This document shows, piece after piece, positions 26,495 through 35,033 of a stretch of 64,000 nt of DNA. Within the stretch, counting starts at the first letter, position 1, and each line of letters begins with the position of its first letter. The position numbers and the translations under genes were made by a program. The DNA is from Okibacterium sp. HSC-33S16. GTDB taxonomy: Bacteria > Actinomycetota > Actinomycetes > Actinomycetales > Microbacteriaceae. Location of the stretch: assembly GCF_024171565.1 (NCBI RefSeq), contig NZ_JALJZZ010000001.1, forward strand, positions 186,001 to 250,000, in the 5' to 3' direction. The notes below the pieces were generated by a model that was not told the DNA's origin, ran no database searches, and saw only the letters and a list, made by a program, of their open reading frames with translations.

Positions 26495-28219
26495 ATGTTC
26501 ACGCTTGCTCTCATCGGCTTGCTCGGCGGATTGATCACCGGCATCTCGCCGTGCATCCTGCCGGTCCTGCCGGTCATCTTTCTGTCCGGCGGCGTTCAGG
26601 GCGCCAGGCCCACCGACGAGACGGGCACAGTGCTCGCCCGGGCGCAGTCGCTGCGCCCGTACCTGGTCATCGCCGGTCTCGTGGTGAGCTTCAGTCTCTT
26701 CACGTTGCTCGGCTCGCTGCTGCTGGCACTGCTCAATCTGCCCCAGGATTTCCTGCGCTGGGCCGGCATTGTCGTGCTCGTGCTGATCGGCATCGGGCTC
26801 ATCGTTCCGAAGTTCCAGCACATCTTGGAGAAGCCCTTCTCCAAGATCCCGCAGAAGAACGTCGGCACGGACCGCTCCGGCTTCGGGCTCGGCATCGCCC
26901 TCGGCGCCGTCTACGTTCCCTGCGCCGGACCGGTACTCGCGGCCATCACGGTCGCCGGGTCGACCGGACGCATCGGCGCAGACACCGTCGTGCTGACCCT
27001 GTCCTTCGCGATCGGTGCCGCCGTCCCTCTGCTCGTCTTCGCCCTGGCCGGTCGACGGGTCGGCGAGCGGGTCAAGACCTTCCGCAAGCACCAGTCCGCC
27101 ATTCGTCTCACCGGCGGCATCGTCATGATTGCCCTGGCCATCGGCCTAGTCTTCAACGTTCCTCAGCTGTTGCAGCGGCTCGTACCCGACTACACGAGCG
27201 CCATCCAGAACCAGATCAATGAATCCGACGAGGTGCAGAAGGCGCTCAACCTCGGCGGTATTGTCACCGACGAGAACCGTGACCTCGATAAGTGCTCCAA
27301 CGGAGGAGCCGAACTTGAGAGCTGCGGCACCGCGCCCGAACTTAGCGGCATCTCCGAATGGTTCAACACCGAGAACAACTCAGCGGTCACGCTCGATGAG
27401 CTGCGCGGGAAGGTTGTTCTCATCGACTTCTGGGCCTACTCCTGCATCAACTGCCAGCGCTCGCTGCCCCATGTCACCGCCTGGTATGACGCTTACCGTG
27501 ACGCCGGACTCGAGGTGATCGGCGTGCATGCGCCCGAGTACGCGTTCGAGAAGGAGGTTTCCAACGTGAAGGCCGGAGCGAAGAACTTCGGCATCGACTA
27601 CCCGGTAGCCATCGACAACAGCCTCTCCACCTGGACCACCTACCGCAACCGCTACTGGCCCGCGTCCTATCTCGTCGATGCGAACGGCACGGTCCGCCAC
27701 ATCAAGCTCGGTGAAGGTGGATATGAGACGACCGAGAAGCACATTCGTGAGTTGCTGACAGATGCGAATCCGGATGTCACGTTGCCGGCCGCAACGGACG
27801 TCGCGGACGAAACGCCAGACACGGACGCCATCACCAGGGAGACTTACCTGGGCAGCACCAAGGAAGCCAATTTTGTCGGTGGCGAGAAGTACACCACAGG
27901 GCAGGCCCGATTCGACCTGCCCTCCGAACTGCCGGCGAACGCGTTTGCCCTCGAAGGCGGATGGGAGATCGGGACCCAAAGCATCACGCCGACGGGCGCC
28001 GACGCATCCGCTCGCCTGAATTACACCGCACAGGAAGTGCGAATGGTGCTCGCAGGTGAAGGAACCGTCACGCTCAGCGTTGGCGGGACCACGCGGGAGA
28101 TCGAGGTCAGCGGAACACCGACGTCGTATCACCTCGTCGAAACGGGCTCTATAGAGACGGGCACAATCGATGTCAAGGTAGGGGCCGGTGTCGACGCATT
28201 TTCGTTCACATTTGGGTAG
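26495..28219 (+). CDS. dipZ: DipZ-like protein: CcdA transporter plus thioredoxin-like and beta-sandwich domains
   Basis: A 574-residue membrane protein. The N-terminal CcdA/DsbD-type part has about six helices and the two conserved cysteines in GISPCILPVLP and YVPCAGPVLA, which pass reducing power across the membrane. An extracytoplasmic thioredoxin domain follows with WAYSCINCQRSLP (CxxC), then a C-terminal domain of about 130 residues with little similarity I can name. It delivers electrons to exported thiols. GGAGG precedes the ATG at 26495. Divergent from the fasciclin gene; sigK-rskA follow on the same strand. Confidence 0.92.
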   Translation: MFTLALIGLLGGLITGISPCILPVLPVIFLSGGVQGARPTDETGTVLARAQSLRPYLVIAGLVVSFSLFTLLGSLLLALLNLPQDFLRWAGIVVLVLIGIGLIVPKFQHILEKPFSKIPQKNVGTDRSGFGLGIALGAVYVPCAGPVLAAITVAGSTGRIGADTVVLTLSFAIGAAVPLLVFALAGRRVGERVKTFRKHQSAIRLTGGIVMIALAIGLVFNVPQLLQRLVPDYTSAIQNQINESDEVQKALNLGGIVTDENRDLDKCSNGGAELESCGTAPELSGISEWFNTENNSAVTLDELRGKVVLIDFWAYSCINCQRSLPHVTAWYDAYRDAGLEVIGVHAPEYAFEKEVSNVKAGAKNFGIDYPVAIDNSLSTWTTYRNRYWPASYLVDANGTVRHIKLGEGGYETTEKHIRELLTDANPDVTLPAATDVADETPDTDAITRETYLGSTKEANFVGGEKYTTGQARFDLPSELPANAFALEGGWEIGTQSITPTGADASARLNYTAQEVRMVLAGEGTVTLSVGGTTREIEVSGTPTSYHLVETGSIETGTIDVKVGAGVDAFSFTFG

Positions 28220-28222
28220 ACT
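28217..28222 (+). promoter_or_regulatory. -10 element before the structured RNA
   Basis: TAGACT overlaps the dipZ stop codon; transcription would start near 28229, at the first base pair of the helix described next. The -35 region is weak. Confidence 0.4.
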
Positions 28223-28227
28223 TGCAC

Positions 28228-28311
28228 GTGGCCGGGCCGCAGTAACCCCGGGCTCCAATATTCGCCGCTCTGAGCGGCCTCACGCCGAGAGGCGTTCTGC
28301 GGCCCGGTCAC
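28228..28311 (+). ncRNA. Three-way-junction RNA element between dipZ and sigK
   Basis: A 15-bp outer helix joins 28228-28242 with 28297-28311 (one G-U pair). Inside it are two perfect hairpins: GCCGCT/AGCGGC with loop CTG (28264-28278) and ACGCC/GGCGT with a GAGA tetraloop of the GNRA class (28282-28295), plus a 20-base single-stranded stretch. This is far more ordered than a terminator, and no T-run follows. It may be a leader of sigK or a small RNA. I do not recognise a known RNA family. Confidence 0.5.
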
Positions 28312-28346
28312 TTTCATGTGCACGCCCATGTGAGAAGCTTGGAAAC

Positions 28347-28937
28347 GTGCCAGAAGAAGCAGAAGCAATCGTCACGACGGATGTCTCCGACGACGATCGC
28401 GCAACCGTGCTGCTCAGCTCGGTCGCTGGCGGAAGCCAGGAGGCATTTGCCCAGCTCTACGACCTGCTCGCGTCGCGGGTGTTTGGACTGATCCAGCGGA
28501 TCCTGGTCGATCGCGCCCAGGCCGAAGAAGTCGCCCAGGAAGTGTTCCTCGAGGTATGGCAAACCGCTACGCGTTTCGCTCCGAATAAAGGGGGAGCACG
28601 CGGCTGGATCCTCACGATGGCACATCGCAGGGCGGTTGACCGTGTGCGGGCGTCGCAGGCCGGCCGAGACCGGGACGTTCGGATCGGGATTCGTGACCAG
28701 AAAATGGACTACGACAGCGTCTCGGAAGATGTTGAACTGAAACTGGAGTCGGAAAGGGTTGATCGGGCGCTTCTCACGCTCAGTGATATCCAGCGGCAGG
28801 CGATCAGCCTCGCCTACCATGGTGGGCTGTCGCAGAGTGAAGTGGCGGAGCGGCTAGGAGTGCCATTAGGCACGGTGAAAACCCGAATACGGGATGGGAT
28901 GATCAAACTGAGAGAGGAATTGGGGGTGGCGCTGTGA
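28347..28937 (+). CDS. sigK: ECF RNA polymerase sigma factor SigK
   Basis: A 196-residue ECF sigma factor. Region 2 (about 25-95) includes LYDLLASRVFGLIQRILVDRAQAEEVAQEVF and region 4 (about 130-190) has LSQSEVAERLGVPLGTVKTRIRDGM as the -35-reading helix-turn-helix. The gene is followed at once by an RskA-type anti-sigma factor, and neighbours are the homologues of the M. tuberculosis SigK targets, which is why I call SigK. The start is GTG at 28347 behind GGAA; earlier in-frame codons would run through the RNA element. The stop overlaps rskA as GTGA. Confidence 0.92.
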   Translation: MPEEAEAIVTTDVSDDDRATVLLSSVAGGSQEAFAQLYDLLASRVFGLIQRILVDRAQAEEVAQEVFLEVWQTATRFAPNKGGARGWILTMAHRRAVDRVRASQAGRDRDVRIGIRDQKMDYDSVSEDVELKLESERVDRALLTLSDIQRQAISLAYHGGLSQSEVAERLGVPLGTVKTRIRDGMIKLREELGVAL

Positions 28938-29848
28938 ATGACAACAACCTGAACGACGAACGACTCGGCAACGAGCCCGACGACGCGACCACGCTCGCTG
29001 CCCTGTCTGCTCTCGGTGCTCTGGATGCCGACGACGCCGCCCGGTTCGACGTCAAGCGAGCGTCATCAAGCCGGGTGCAGGCCGATGCAGTCAGCTTCGC
29101 GGAAACCGCCGATCTCCTGGCCACGGGCATCGAACCGCCACCGTCGCTTCGGGCGAGCCTGCTCTCGCAGATCGCCGCTCTGCCGCAGCTGCCTGCCGAA
29201 AACTCTGACGTGTCTGAAGGCTCTGACCCGCCCGCCGTTGCGGCACCGGCGCCGGCGGCGGCACAGCCGACACCCGCAGGACCAAACGCCGCTGGTCCCA
29301 CACCGACCACCAAGGCATCGTCGGCCGCCCAGTCGGCACGGACCTCGAAGGCACAGCAGAAGGCGAAGAGCCGATGGTATTCCGGTCCGGCGTCGGCGCT
29401 GGTTGCGGCCGTTGCCCTCGTGGCTGTGCTGATTGGGGCGAACGTCATCACCGGTGCCCTCAACAACGGCAACGGGCTTCAGGAAGCACTGAGACTCGCT
29501 CACATTGACGCTCAGCCCGACGCGATGCGCGAGACCATTCGACTGACGAACATCAACGACGAGAAGCAGGTGACCGCAACGCTCGTCTGGTCGGGGGCGC
29601 TCGCTGAGTCGGTGCTGATCGTCGACGGTCTCGCTACCCTTCCCGACGAGAAGACCTACGAACTCTGGTACATCGGTGAGAGCGGTCCGATCTCTGCGGG
29701 CGTGTTCAACACGCATCGCTCGGGCGAGAGCTGGCGGGTGCTTGATGGCGCGATGAGCGCCGGCGACGCAGTCGGCGTCACCGTCGAACCGGCGGGCGGT
29801 TCTGAACAGCCCACCACCGATCCGCTCATCGTCATTCACACGAGCTGA
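28934..29848 (+). CDS. rskA: Anti-sigma-K factor RskA
   Basis: A 304-residue single-pass membrane protein. The cytoplasmic N-terminus (about 1-90, with LAALSALGALDADDAARF) is the anti-sigma domain, a Pro/Ala-rich linker precedes one transmembrane helix at about 154-176, and the extracytoplasmic RskA domain has NLPDEKTYELWYIGE-like text and SAGVFNT. In M. tuberculosis RskA is cut by regulated proteolysis to free SigK. Translationally coupled to sigK. The linker is longer than usual. Confidence 0.92.
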   Translation: MNDNNLNDERLGNEPDDATTLAALSALGALDADDAARFDVKRASSSRVQADAVSFAETADLLATGIEPPPSLRASLLSQIAALPQLPAENSDVSEGSDPPAVAAPAPAAAQPTPAGPNAAGPTPTTKASSAAQSARTSKAQQKAKSRWYSGPASALVAAVALVAVLIGANVITGALNNGNGLQEALRLAHIDAQPDAMRETIRLTNINDEKQVTATLVWSGALAESVLIVDGLATLPDEKTYELWYIGESGPISAGVFNTHRSGESWRVLDGAMSAGDAVGVTVEPAGGSEQPTTDPLIVIHTS

Positions 29849-29863
29849 CCCGGTTCCGGACAC

Positions 29864-29898
29864 AGAAACAGCCCGCTCGATGTGAGCGGGCTGTTTCT
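29864..29898. terminator. Bidirectional terminator between rskA and pstB
   Basis: AGAAACAGCCCGCTC (29864-29878) pairs perfectly with GAGCGGGCTGTTTCT (29884-29898) around a 5-base loop, followed by TTCTG. Serves the convergent rskA and pst transcripts. Confidence 0.93.
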
Positions 29899-29920
29899 TT
29901 CTGTACGGATGTCGCGGGGT

Positions 29921-30700
29921 CTAGCCGAACCGGCCGGAGACGTAGTCTTCCGTGGCCTGCACGCTGGGCTGGGTGAAGATCGTGTTGGTGTCGGCGTACT
30001 CGATGAGTTTTCCGGGCTTGCCGGTGCCGGCGATGTTGAAGAACGCTGTGCGGTCGGACACCCGCGAGGCCTGCTGCATGTTGTGGGTGACGATCACGAT
30101 GGTGTACTCGTTCTTGAGCTCTTCGATCAGGTCTTCAATGGCAAGCGTCGAGATCGGGTCGAGCGCGGAGCACGGTTCGTCCATGAGGAGCACATCGGGG
30201 GAGACCGCGATGGCTCGGGCGATGCAGAGACGCTGCTGCTGTCCACCGGAAATACTGGACCCGGGCTTCTCGAGCCGATCCTTCACCTCGTTCCAAAGGT
30301 TCGCACCCCGCAGCGATTTTTCGACGAGGTCATCAGCATCCGTTTTGGTGATTTTGCGGTTATTGAGCTTCACACCGGCGAGGACGTTGTCGCGGATCGA
30401 CATGGTCGGGAACGGGTTGGGCCGCTGGAAGACCATGCCCACCTGGCGGCGGACGAGAACCGGGTCGACGCCGGGCGCGTAGAGGTTGTCACCGTCAATG
30501 AGGACCTCGCCTTCCACGCGGGCACCAGGGATGACCTCGTGCATGCGGTTGAGCGTCCGGAGGAAGGTCGACTTGCCGCAGCCGCTGGGTCCGATGAATG
30601 CGGTCACCGTTCGCGGTTCGATGGTCAGTGAGATGTCCTCGACAGCCAGGAAGCTGGAGTAGTAAACCTTGAGGTCTTTGACCTCGATGCGTTTTGACAC
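29921..30700 (-). CDS. pstB: Phosphate ABC transporter ATP-binding protein
   Basis: A 259-residue ABC ATPase with Walker [17 protein letters not shown], signature [16 protein letters not shown] and Walker [14 protein letters not shown]; the cysteine after DEP is typical of PstB. It powers high-affinity phosphate uptake through PstA and PstC. GTG start, 25 bases after pstA, with AAGGAA upstream. Last gene of the pstSCAB operon. Confidence 0.98.
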   Translation of the reverse strand: MSKRIEVKDLKVYYSSFLAVEDISLTIEPRTVTAFIGPSGCGKSTFLRTLNRMHEVIPGARVEGEVLIDGDNLYAPGVDPVLVRRQVGMVFQRPNPFPTMSIRDNVLAGVKLNNRKITKTDADDLVEKSLRGANLWNEVKDRLEKPGSSISGGQQQRLCIARAIAVSPDVLLMDEPCSALDPISTLAIEDLIEELKNEYTIVIVTHNMQQASRVSDRTAFFNIAGTGKPGKLIEYADTNTIFTQPSVQATEDYVSGRFG

Positions 30701-30725
30701 GAGTGTGCGTTCCTTCGGGTTGAGG

Positions 30726-31784
30726 TTAGCGGCCCAGTTTGGGCGAGAAGATGTTCGCGATGAGGCGCGCGATGAGGTTGAGCGCCATCACGATGAGGAT
30801 GAGGGCGAGTGCCCCGGTCCAGGCGCGGTCAATGTAGGCCTGGGCGTCGGTGCCCTGCTGCGCGTACGAGTTGTAGACGAACGTGGGCAGTGCCATCATC
30901 CGGCCATCGAACAGGTTGTAGTTCATACTCTGCGTGAAGCCGGCGATGATGAGCAGTGGCGCCGTCTCACCGATCACGCGGGCGACTGAGAGCATGACGC
31001 CGGTCACGATGCCAGCGAGCGACGTCGGCAGGACGACCTTGAGGATGGTGAGGTACTTGGGCACCCCGAGTGCGTAGGACGCTTCACGGAGTTCGTTGGG
31101 GACGAGCTTGAGCATTTCCTCGGTGGACCGCACGATGACGGGGATCATCAGCACGCTGAGTGCCATGGCACCGCCGATGCCCAGTCGGACACCTTCGCCG
31201 AAGAACAGGACAAGCAGTGCGTATGCGAAGAGCCCGGCGACGATCGACGGGATGCCGGTCATGACATCGACGAGGAAGGTGATCCACTTCGCCAGCTTGC
31301 CGCGACCGTACTCGACCAGGTAGATGGCGGTGAGGATGCCGATCGGGACCGAGATGATGCTCGTCGCGAGTGTGATGAGCAGCGTTCCGACGATGGCGTG
31401 GAGTGCTCCTCCGCCCTCACCGACGATGTTGCGCATCGACATGGTGAAGAAATCGATATCAAACCGGGCAGCACCATTTCCGATCGTGGTGATCGCCACG
31501 GAGATCAGTGGGACGAGCGCGATCAGGAACGCGATGACGACGAGGCTCGTCATCAGTCGGTCTTTAGCCTTGCGGGAGCCTTCGACGAAGAGTGAGAGCA
31601 GCCAGTACACCAGGACGAACAGAACGGCGGTGACAATGAGGATCCCCGCGATGTTGACGGCGCCGAGCATGGCGAACACCGCAACCGACACCGCGAGGGT
31701 GCCGAGGATGATGTACAGCGGTGTGAACCGATGAAGTTTGCCCGCCTTGAGGGCGCTCGTCATTGGCGCTGGGGTGATTGCCAT
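30726..31784 (-). CDS. pstA: Phosphate ABC transporter permease PstA
   Basis: A 352-residue permease. After an N-terminal pair of extra hydrophobic segments, the binding-protein-dependent transport domain carries the EAA-type loop [23 protein letters not shown] that docks on Pst[22 protein letters not shown] is family-typical. The start overlaps the pstC stop by one base (TAATG). Confidence 0.97.
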   Translation of the reverse strand: MAITPAPMTSALKAGKLHRFTPLYIILGTLAVSVAVFAMLGAVNIAGILIVTAVLFVLVYWLLSLFVEGSRKAKDRLMTSLVVIAFLIALVPLISVAITTIGNGAARFDIDFFTMSMRNIVGEGGGALHAIVGTLLITLATSIISVPIGILTAIYLVEYGRGKLAKWITFLVDVMTGIPSIVAGLFAYALLVLFFGEGVRLGIGGAMALSVLMIPVIVRSTEEMLKLVPNELREASYALGVPKYLTILKVVLPTSLAGIVTGVMLSVARVIGETAPLLIIAGFTQSMNYNLFDGRMMALPTFVYNSYAQQGTDAQAYIDRAWTGALALILIVMALNLIARLIANIFSPKLGR

Positions 31785-32779
31785 TAGTTCGCTCCGGAGA
31801 AGGCCTTGCGGCGGTCAACGATCGCACGCGAGATGAAGTTGACCACGAAGGTGATCACGAAAAGGATCAGTCCGCTCGCGATGAGAATGTTGACGCCGAC
31901 GCCGTGAGCTTCGGGGAAGTTCAGGGCGATGTTCGCGGCGATGGTGGTGGGGTTCTGTGACTGCAGGAGAACCAGGCTGATGATGAGGCTGGGGGAGAGC
32001 ACCATCGCGACGGCCATGGTTTCGCCGAGGGCACGGCCGAGGCCGAGCATCGACGCCGAGACGATGCCGGGGCGGCCGAAGGGGAGCACGGCGATGGTGA
32101 TCATTTCCCAGCGCGTCGCTCCGAGGGCGAGCGCTGCTTCCTCGTGCAGTTTGGGCGTCTGCAGGAAAATCTCACGGGAAAGCGAGGTGATAATCGGCAA
32201 AATCATGACGGCGAGCACGATGCCGACCGTCAGGATGGTGCGACCCGTGCCAGAGACAGGACCGGCGAAGAGTGGGAACCAGCCCATGTTTTCGACCAGC
32301 CAGCTGTAGACCGGCTGCACGGCCGGGGCGAGGACGCCGATTCCCCAGAGGCCATACACGACGCTCGGAACGGCTGCGAGGAGGTCGATGACGTAGCCGA
32401 GGCTCTGGGCGAGCCGACGCGGCGCGTAGTGGGTGATGAAGAGAGCAACCATGATCGCCAGCGGGACGGCGATGATGAGTGCGATGAAGGCGGCCCACAC
32501 CGTACCGAAGACGAGGGGCCAGACGTACGAGAAGAAGTTGGTGGCGTCGCCCTTGATCTCGCTTTCATCGGCGACGAAGGCCGGAAGGCTCTGTGCGACG
32601 AGGAAGATGGCGACGGCGGCAAGCGTCGTGAGGATGAGGATGCCAGCGGTCAGCGTGGAACCGCTGAAGATGCGGTCGCCGGGGCGCTGGACAACCTTGG
32701 CGGGGGTGGCAAGTGGCTTCGGTTGACCGGGATCGACGGGCTGCACCGGTGCTGCCGGTGGCTGCGTGGTTGTGGTCAT
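31784..32779 (-). CDS. pstC: Phosphate ABC transporter permease PstC
   Basis: A 331-residue permease with about six helices. The coupling loop HEEAALALGATRWEMITIAVLP and the preceding SLSREIFLQTP are those of PstC. A Pro-rich cytoplasmic N-terminus precedes the first helix. It sits 98 bases after pstS, separated by two hairpins. Confidence 0.97.
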   Translation of the reverse strand: MTTTTQPPAAPVQPVDPGQPKPLATPAKVVQRPGDRIFSGSTLTAGILILTTLAAVAIFLVAQSLPAFVADESEIKGDATNFFSYVWPLVFGTVWAAFIALIIAVPLAIMVALFITHYAPRRLAQSLGYVIDLLAAVPSVVYGLWGIGVLAPAVQPVYSWLVENMGWFPLFAGPVSGTGRTILTVGIVLAVMILPIITSLSREIFLQTPKLHEEAALALGATRWEMITIAVLPFGRPGIVSASMLGLGRALGETMAVAMVLSPSLIISLVLLQSQNPTTIAANIALNFPEAHGVGVNILIASGLILFVITFVVNFISRAIVDRRKAFSGAN

Positions 32780-32805
32780 GTGCCCTCGTCCTTACCTGAT
32801 TTGGC

Positions 32806-32821
32806 GGGTTCGGCTGAACCC
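32806..32821 (-). other. Second, smaller hairpin before pstC
   Basis: GGGTTC (32806-32811) and GAACCC (32816-32821) pair around a 4-base loop, just after the large hairpin in transcription order. It may add to the differential expression of pstS and pstCAB. Confidence 0.5.
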
Positions 32822-32824
32822 AGT

Positions 32825-32865
32825 CTGCTCGCCTGGTCGACGCACAGCGTCGACCGGGCGAGCAG
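32825..32865 (-). other. 18-bp intercistronic hairpin between pstS and pstC
   Basis: Bases 32825-32842 pair with 32848-32865 (18 bp, one G-U, 5-base loop). No T-run follows, so it is more likely to stabilise the 3' end of pstS mRNA or partly terminate than to stop transcription fully. Such elements give excess binding protein over permease in ABC operons. Confidence 0.8.
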
Positions 32866-32877
32866 GGATGGAATTGT

Positions 32878-33966
32878 TTACTTGATGGATTCGATGGCCG
32901 TAGCGACCTTCTCGCTCAGTTCGCTGGAGAGCGGTGCAGCTCCCGCAGCGTCGACAGCGACCTGCTGTCCGTCTTCGCCGGCGATGTAGGAGAGGTACGC
33001 CTTGACGAGTTCGGCGTCTTCGGCGTCACCGTACTCCTGGCAAGCGATGGCGTAGCTCACGAGAACCAGCGGATAGTGGCTCGGGTCCGTGGTCATGCGG
33101 TCCAGCTGGATCGCGACGTCGTTGGCTTCGCGGCCTTCAACCATTGGCGACTCTTCGACGACCGCGGCAGCGGCTTCTGCGGTGTAACCGACGAACTCTT
33201 CGCCCACCTTGATCTTGGCGGTGCTGAGGTCGCCGGCCTTGGACGCGTCGGCGTAACCGATTGTGTTGATGCCGTTGGTGACGGCGTCAACGACACCGGA
33301 GGTGCCCTGTGCACCTTCACCGGTCTGGAACGGGAAGGTGTCGCTCGGCTCTTCGGCCCATGCGTCCGGCGCGGTCTTGTTCAGGTAATCCGCGAAGTTC
33401 TTGGTGGTTCCCGAATCGTCCGAGCGGTGCACTGCGGTGATCGGTGCAGCGGGCAGGCTTGCGTCGGGGTTGAGGGCGACGAGTGCCGCGTCGTCCCAGC
33501 TGGTAATTTCGCCGGAGAAGATCTTGGCGAGGACGGTGGAGTCGACGTTGAGCTCGTCGACGCCCTCGACGTTGAAGATCACGGCGATGGGCGAGATGTA
33601 GACAGGAAGGTCGATCGCCTTGGTGTCGGGAGCGCAGCTGGCAAAGTCGCCGGCCAACTCGTCGTCGCTGAGGAGCGAGTCCGAACCCGCAAATGCGGAG
33701 GCACCTGAAATGAAGCTTTCGCGACCGGCGCCGGATCCCTGCGGGTCGTAGTTGACAGTCACGTCGGGGTTGGCGGTCTGGAAACCGGCGATCCAGGCCT
33801 CCTGCGCACTACCCTGGCTCGATGCGCCGATGCCGACGAGCTCGCCGGAGAGCGCGCTGTCCGAGCCGCCTTCGGATGCGCCGCTTTCGTTGGCCGCGCA
33901 GGACGTCAGGGAGAGAGCCGCCACAGCTGCGATGACCGCAACGCGGCCGACTTTCGAGAACTTCAC
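32878..33966 (-). CDS. pstS: Phosphate-binding lipoprotein PstS
   Basis: A 362-residue substrate-binding protein. A lipoprotein signal ends in SLTSC (about residue 22). GSGAGRESF and HRSDDSGTTKNF are phosphate-binding loops. It captures phosphate outside the membrane for PstCAB. I start it at GTG 33966, with GGAA upstream and a signal peptide directly after; the in-frame ATG at 34032 would put 22 polar residues in front. A PHO box lies about 95 bases upstream. Confidence 0.96.
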   Translation of the reverse strand: MKFSKVGRVAVIAAVAALSLTSCAANESGASEGGSDSALSGELVGIGASSQGSAQEAWIAGFQTANPDVTVNYDPQGSGAGRESFISGASAFAGSDSLLSDDELAGDFASCAPDTKAIDLPVYISPIAVIFNVEGVDELNVDSTVLAKIFSGEITSWDDAALVALNPDASLPAAPITAVHRSDDSGTTKNFADYLNKTAPDAWAEEPSDTFPFQTGEGAQGTSGVVDAVTNGINTIGYADASKAGDLSTAKIKVGEEFVGYTAEAAAAVVEESPMVEGREANDVAIQLDRMTTDPSHYPLVLVSYAIACQEYGDAEDAELVKAYLSYIAGEDGQQVAVDAAGAAPLSSELSEKVATAIESIK

Positions 33967-34058
33967 GGAATTTGTTCCATTCGTTGTGATTTCGGGACGG
34001 GCCGGTGCAGGCCCAGGAGAAACGTTAGGCACGTGGCCTTACGAGAGTCCCTCATCGC

Positions 34059-34076
34059 GGTAAACGGAAGGTTAAC
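34059..34076 (-). promoter_or_regulatory. PHO box of the pst operon
   Basis: On the minus strand GTTAACC (34070-34076) and GTTTACC (34059-34065) are direct repeats with an 11-base period, each one base off the actinobacterial PHO-box unit GTTCACC. The response regulator PhoP/RegX3, encoded at 44815, should activate pstS from here under phosphate limitation. Confidence 0.85.
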
Positions 34077-34097
34077 GACTGCCGAAGTTCGACAGGA

Positions 34098-35033
34098 TTA
34101 TGCGCGTGGTTCGTGAGTTTCGATCGAGATGATCCCCGAACTTGGGTTCGTTGAGGAGAGATGCACAACGCTGAAGGCGCCCGTGGTCAGGCCAGCGGCG
34201 CTCGAGAGGTACGATCCGGTGATGCTCCCCGTTGCGAGGGCGATCTCGCGGAGAATATCCGGAAGCACCGGGCCGTGGCTGCAGAGAACAGCGGTCTTGC
34301 CAGCCCTGACCCGCTTGCCAACGACTTTCCGCACGTCACTCTCGCCAGACTCGAAAGCGTCCTGACTGATCAGGTCGGTGCGGCGCGGCTCGATCTTCGT
34401 GGCGGCGGCGAGTGGGGCGACGGTCGTTGCGCAGCGCACCGCCGTGCTGGTGACAATCCGCCGTACGCCGAACGCTCGCAGGGTTCCGACGATCTCGTTC
34501 GCCTGCTCCACCCCGCGCGCGGTGAGCGGCCGGGAGGCGTCCGATCCCTTCCACGACGATGGAGACACCGCCTTGCCGTGACGCAGCGCGATGATCGCAA
34601 AGGTGGAGGTGACGCCCTCATCGACGAGTTTCGAGAAGGTGGTGAGGATATCGACGTCGTGGTCGTAGCTCAGATAGTTCCGCGCGCGCTTCAGAGTGAC
34701 CCACTCCAGGGCGGCCACTTCACCGTTCGGAACGAAGGTGGAGGCCCGGACCGCAGCATCGGTCACCTCGCTGGCCCAATAGTGGACGACCTTTTCGCGA
34801 CCGCTCGACAGCGTGTACGCGGAGACGCCGAGCGGAACCCCGAGCGTCACGGCCAAACCGGTCTCCTCGCGAACCTCACGTACTGCGGTTTGCGGGAGTG
34901 ATTCTCCGGGGTCGACTTTGCCCTTGGGCAGTGTCACATCGGCGTACTTGGTGCGGTGTATGACCAGCACGTGGATCTTGCCGTCGATCAATCGCCAGCA
35001 GACAGCGCCGGCAGCGTAGACGGCGGTTGTCAC
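34098..35033 (-). CDS. Nudix hydrolase - histidine phosphatase fusion, MutT1-like
   Basis: A 311-residue two-domain protein. The Nudix box [23 protein letters not shown] spans about residues 38-60; the second half begins with the phosphohistidine motif LRHGKA (RHG 151-153) and [10 protein letters not shown] near the end. Mycobacterial MutT1 has this layout and degrades 8-oxo-GTP/dGTP and diadenosine polyphosphates. Its ATG overlaps the ppk stop by four bases, so cleansing of nucleotides is expressed with polyphosphate synthesis. Confidence 0.9.
   Translation of the reverse strand: MTTAVYAAGAVCWRLIDGKIHVLVIHRTKYADVTLPKGKVDPGESLPQTAVREVREETGLAVTLGVPLGVSAYTLSSGREKVVHYWASEVTDAAVRASTFVPNGEVAALEWVTLKRARNYLSYDHDVDILTTFSKLVDEGVTSTFAIIALRHGKAVSPSSWKGSDASRPLTARGVEQANEIVGTLRAFGVRRIVTSTAVRCATTVAPLAAATKIEPRRTDLISQDAFESGESDVRKVVGKRVRAGKTAVLCSHGPVLPDILREIALATGSITGSYLSSAAGLTTGAFSVVHLSSTNPSSGIISIETHEPRA

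Noticed and set aside
28228..28311. The dipZ-sigK hairpin as an ordinary terminator
   Set aside because: Two inner hairpins, a GNRA loop and absence of a T-run make a simple terminator unlikely, though partial termination is not excluded.
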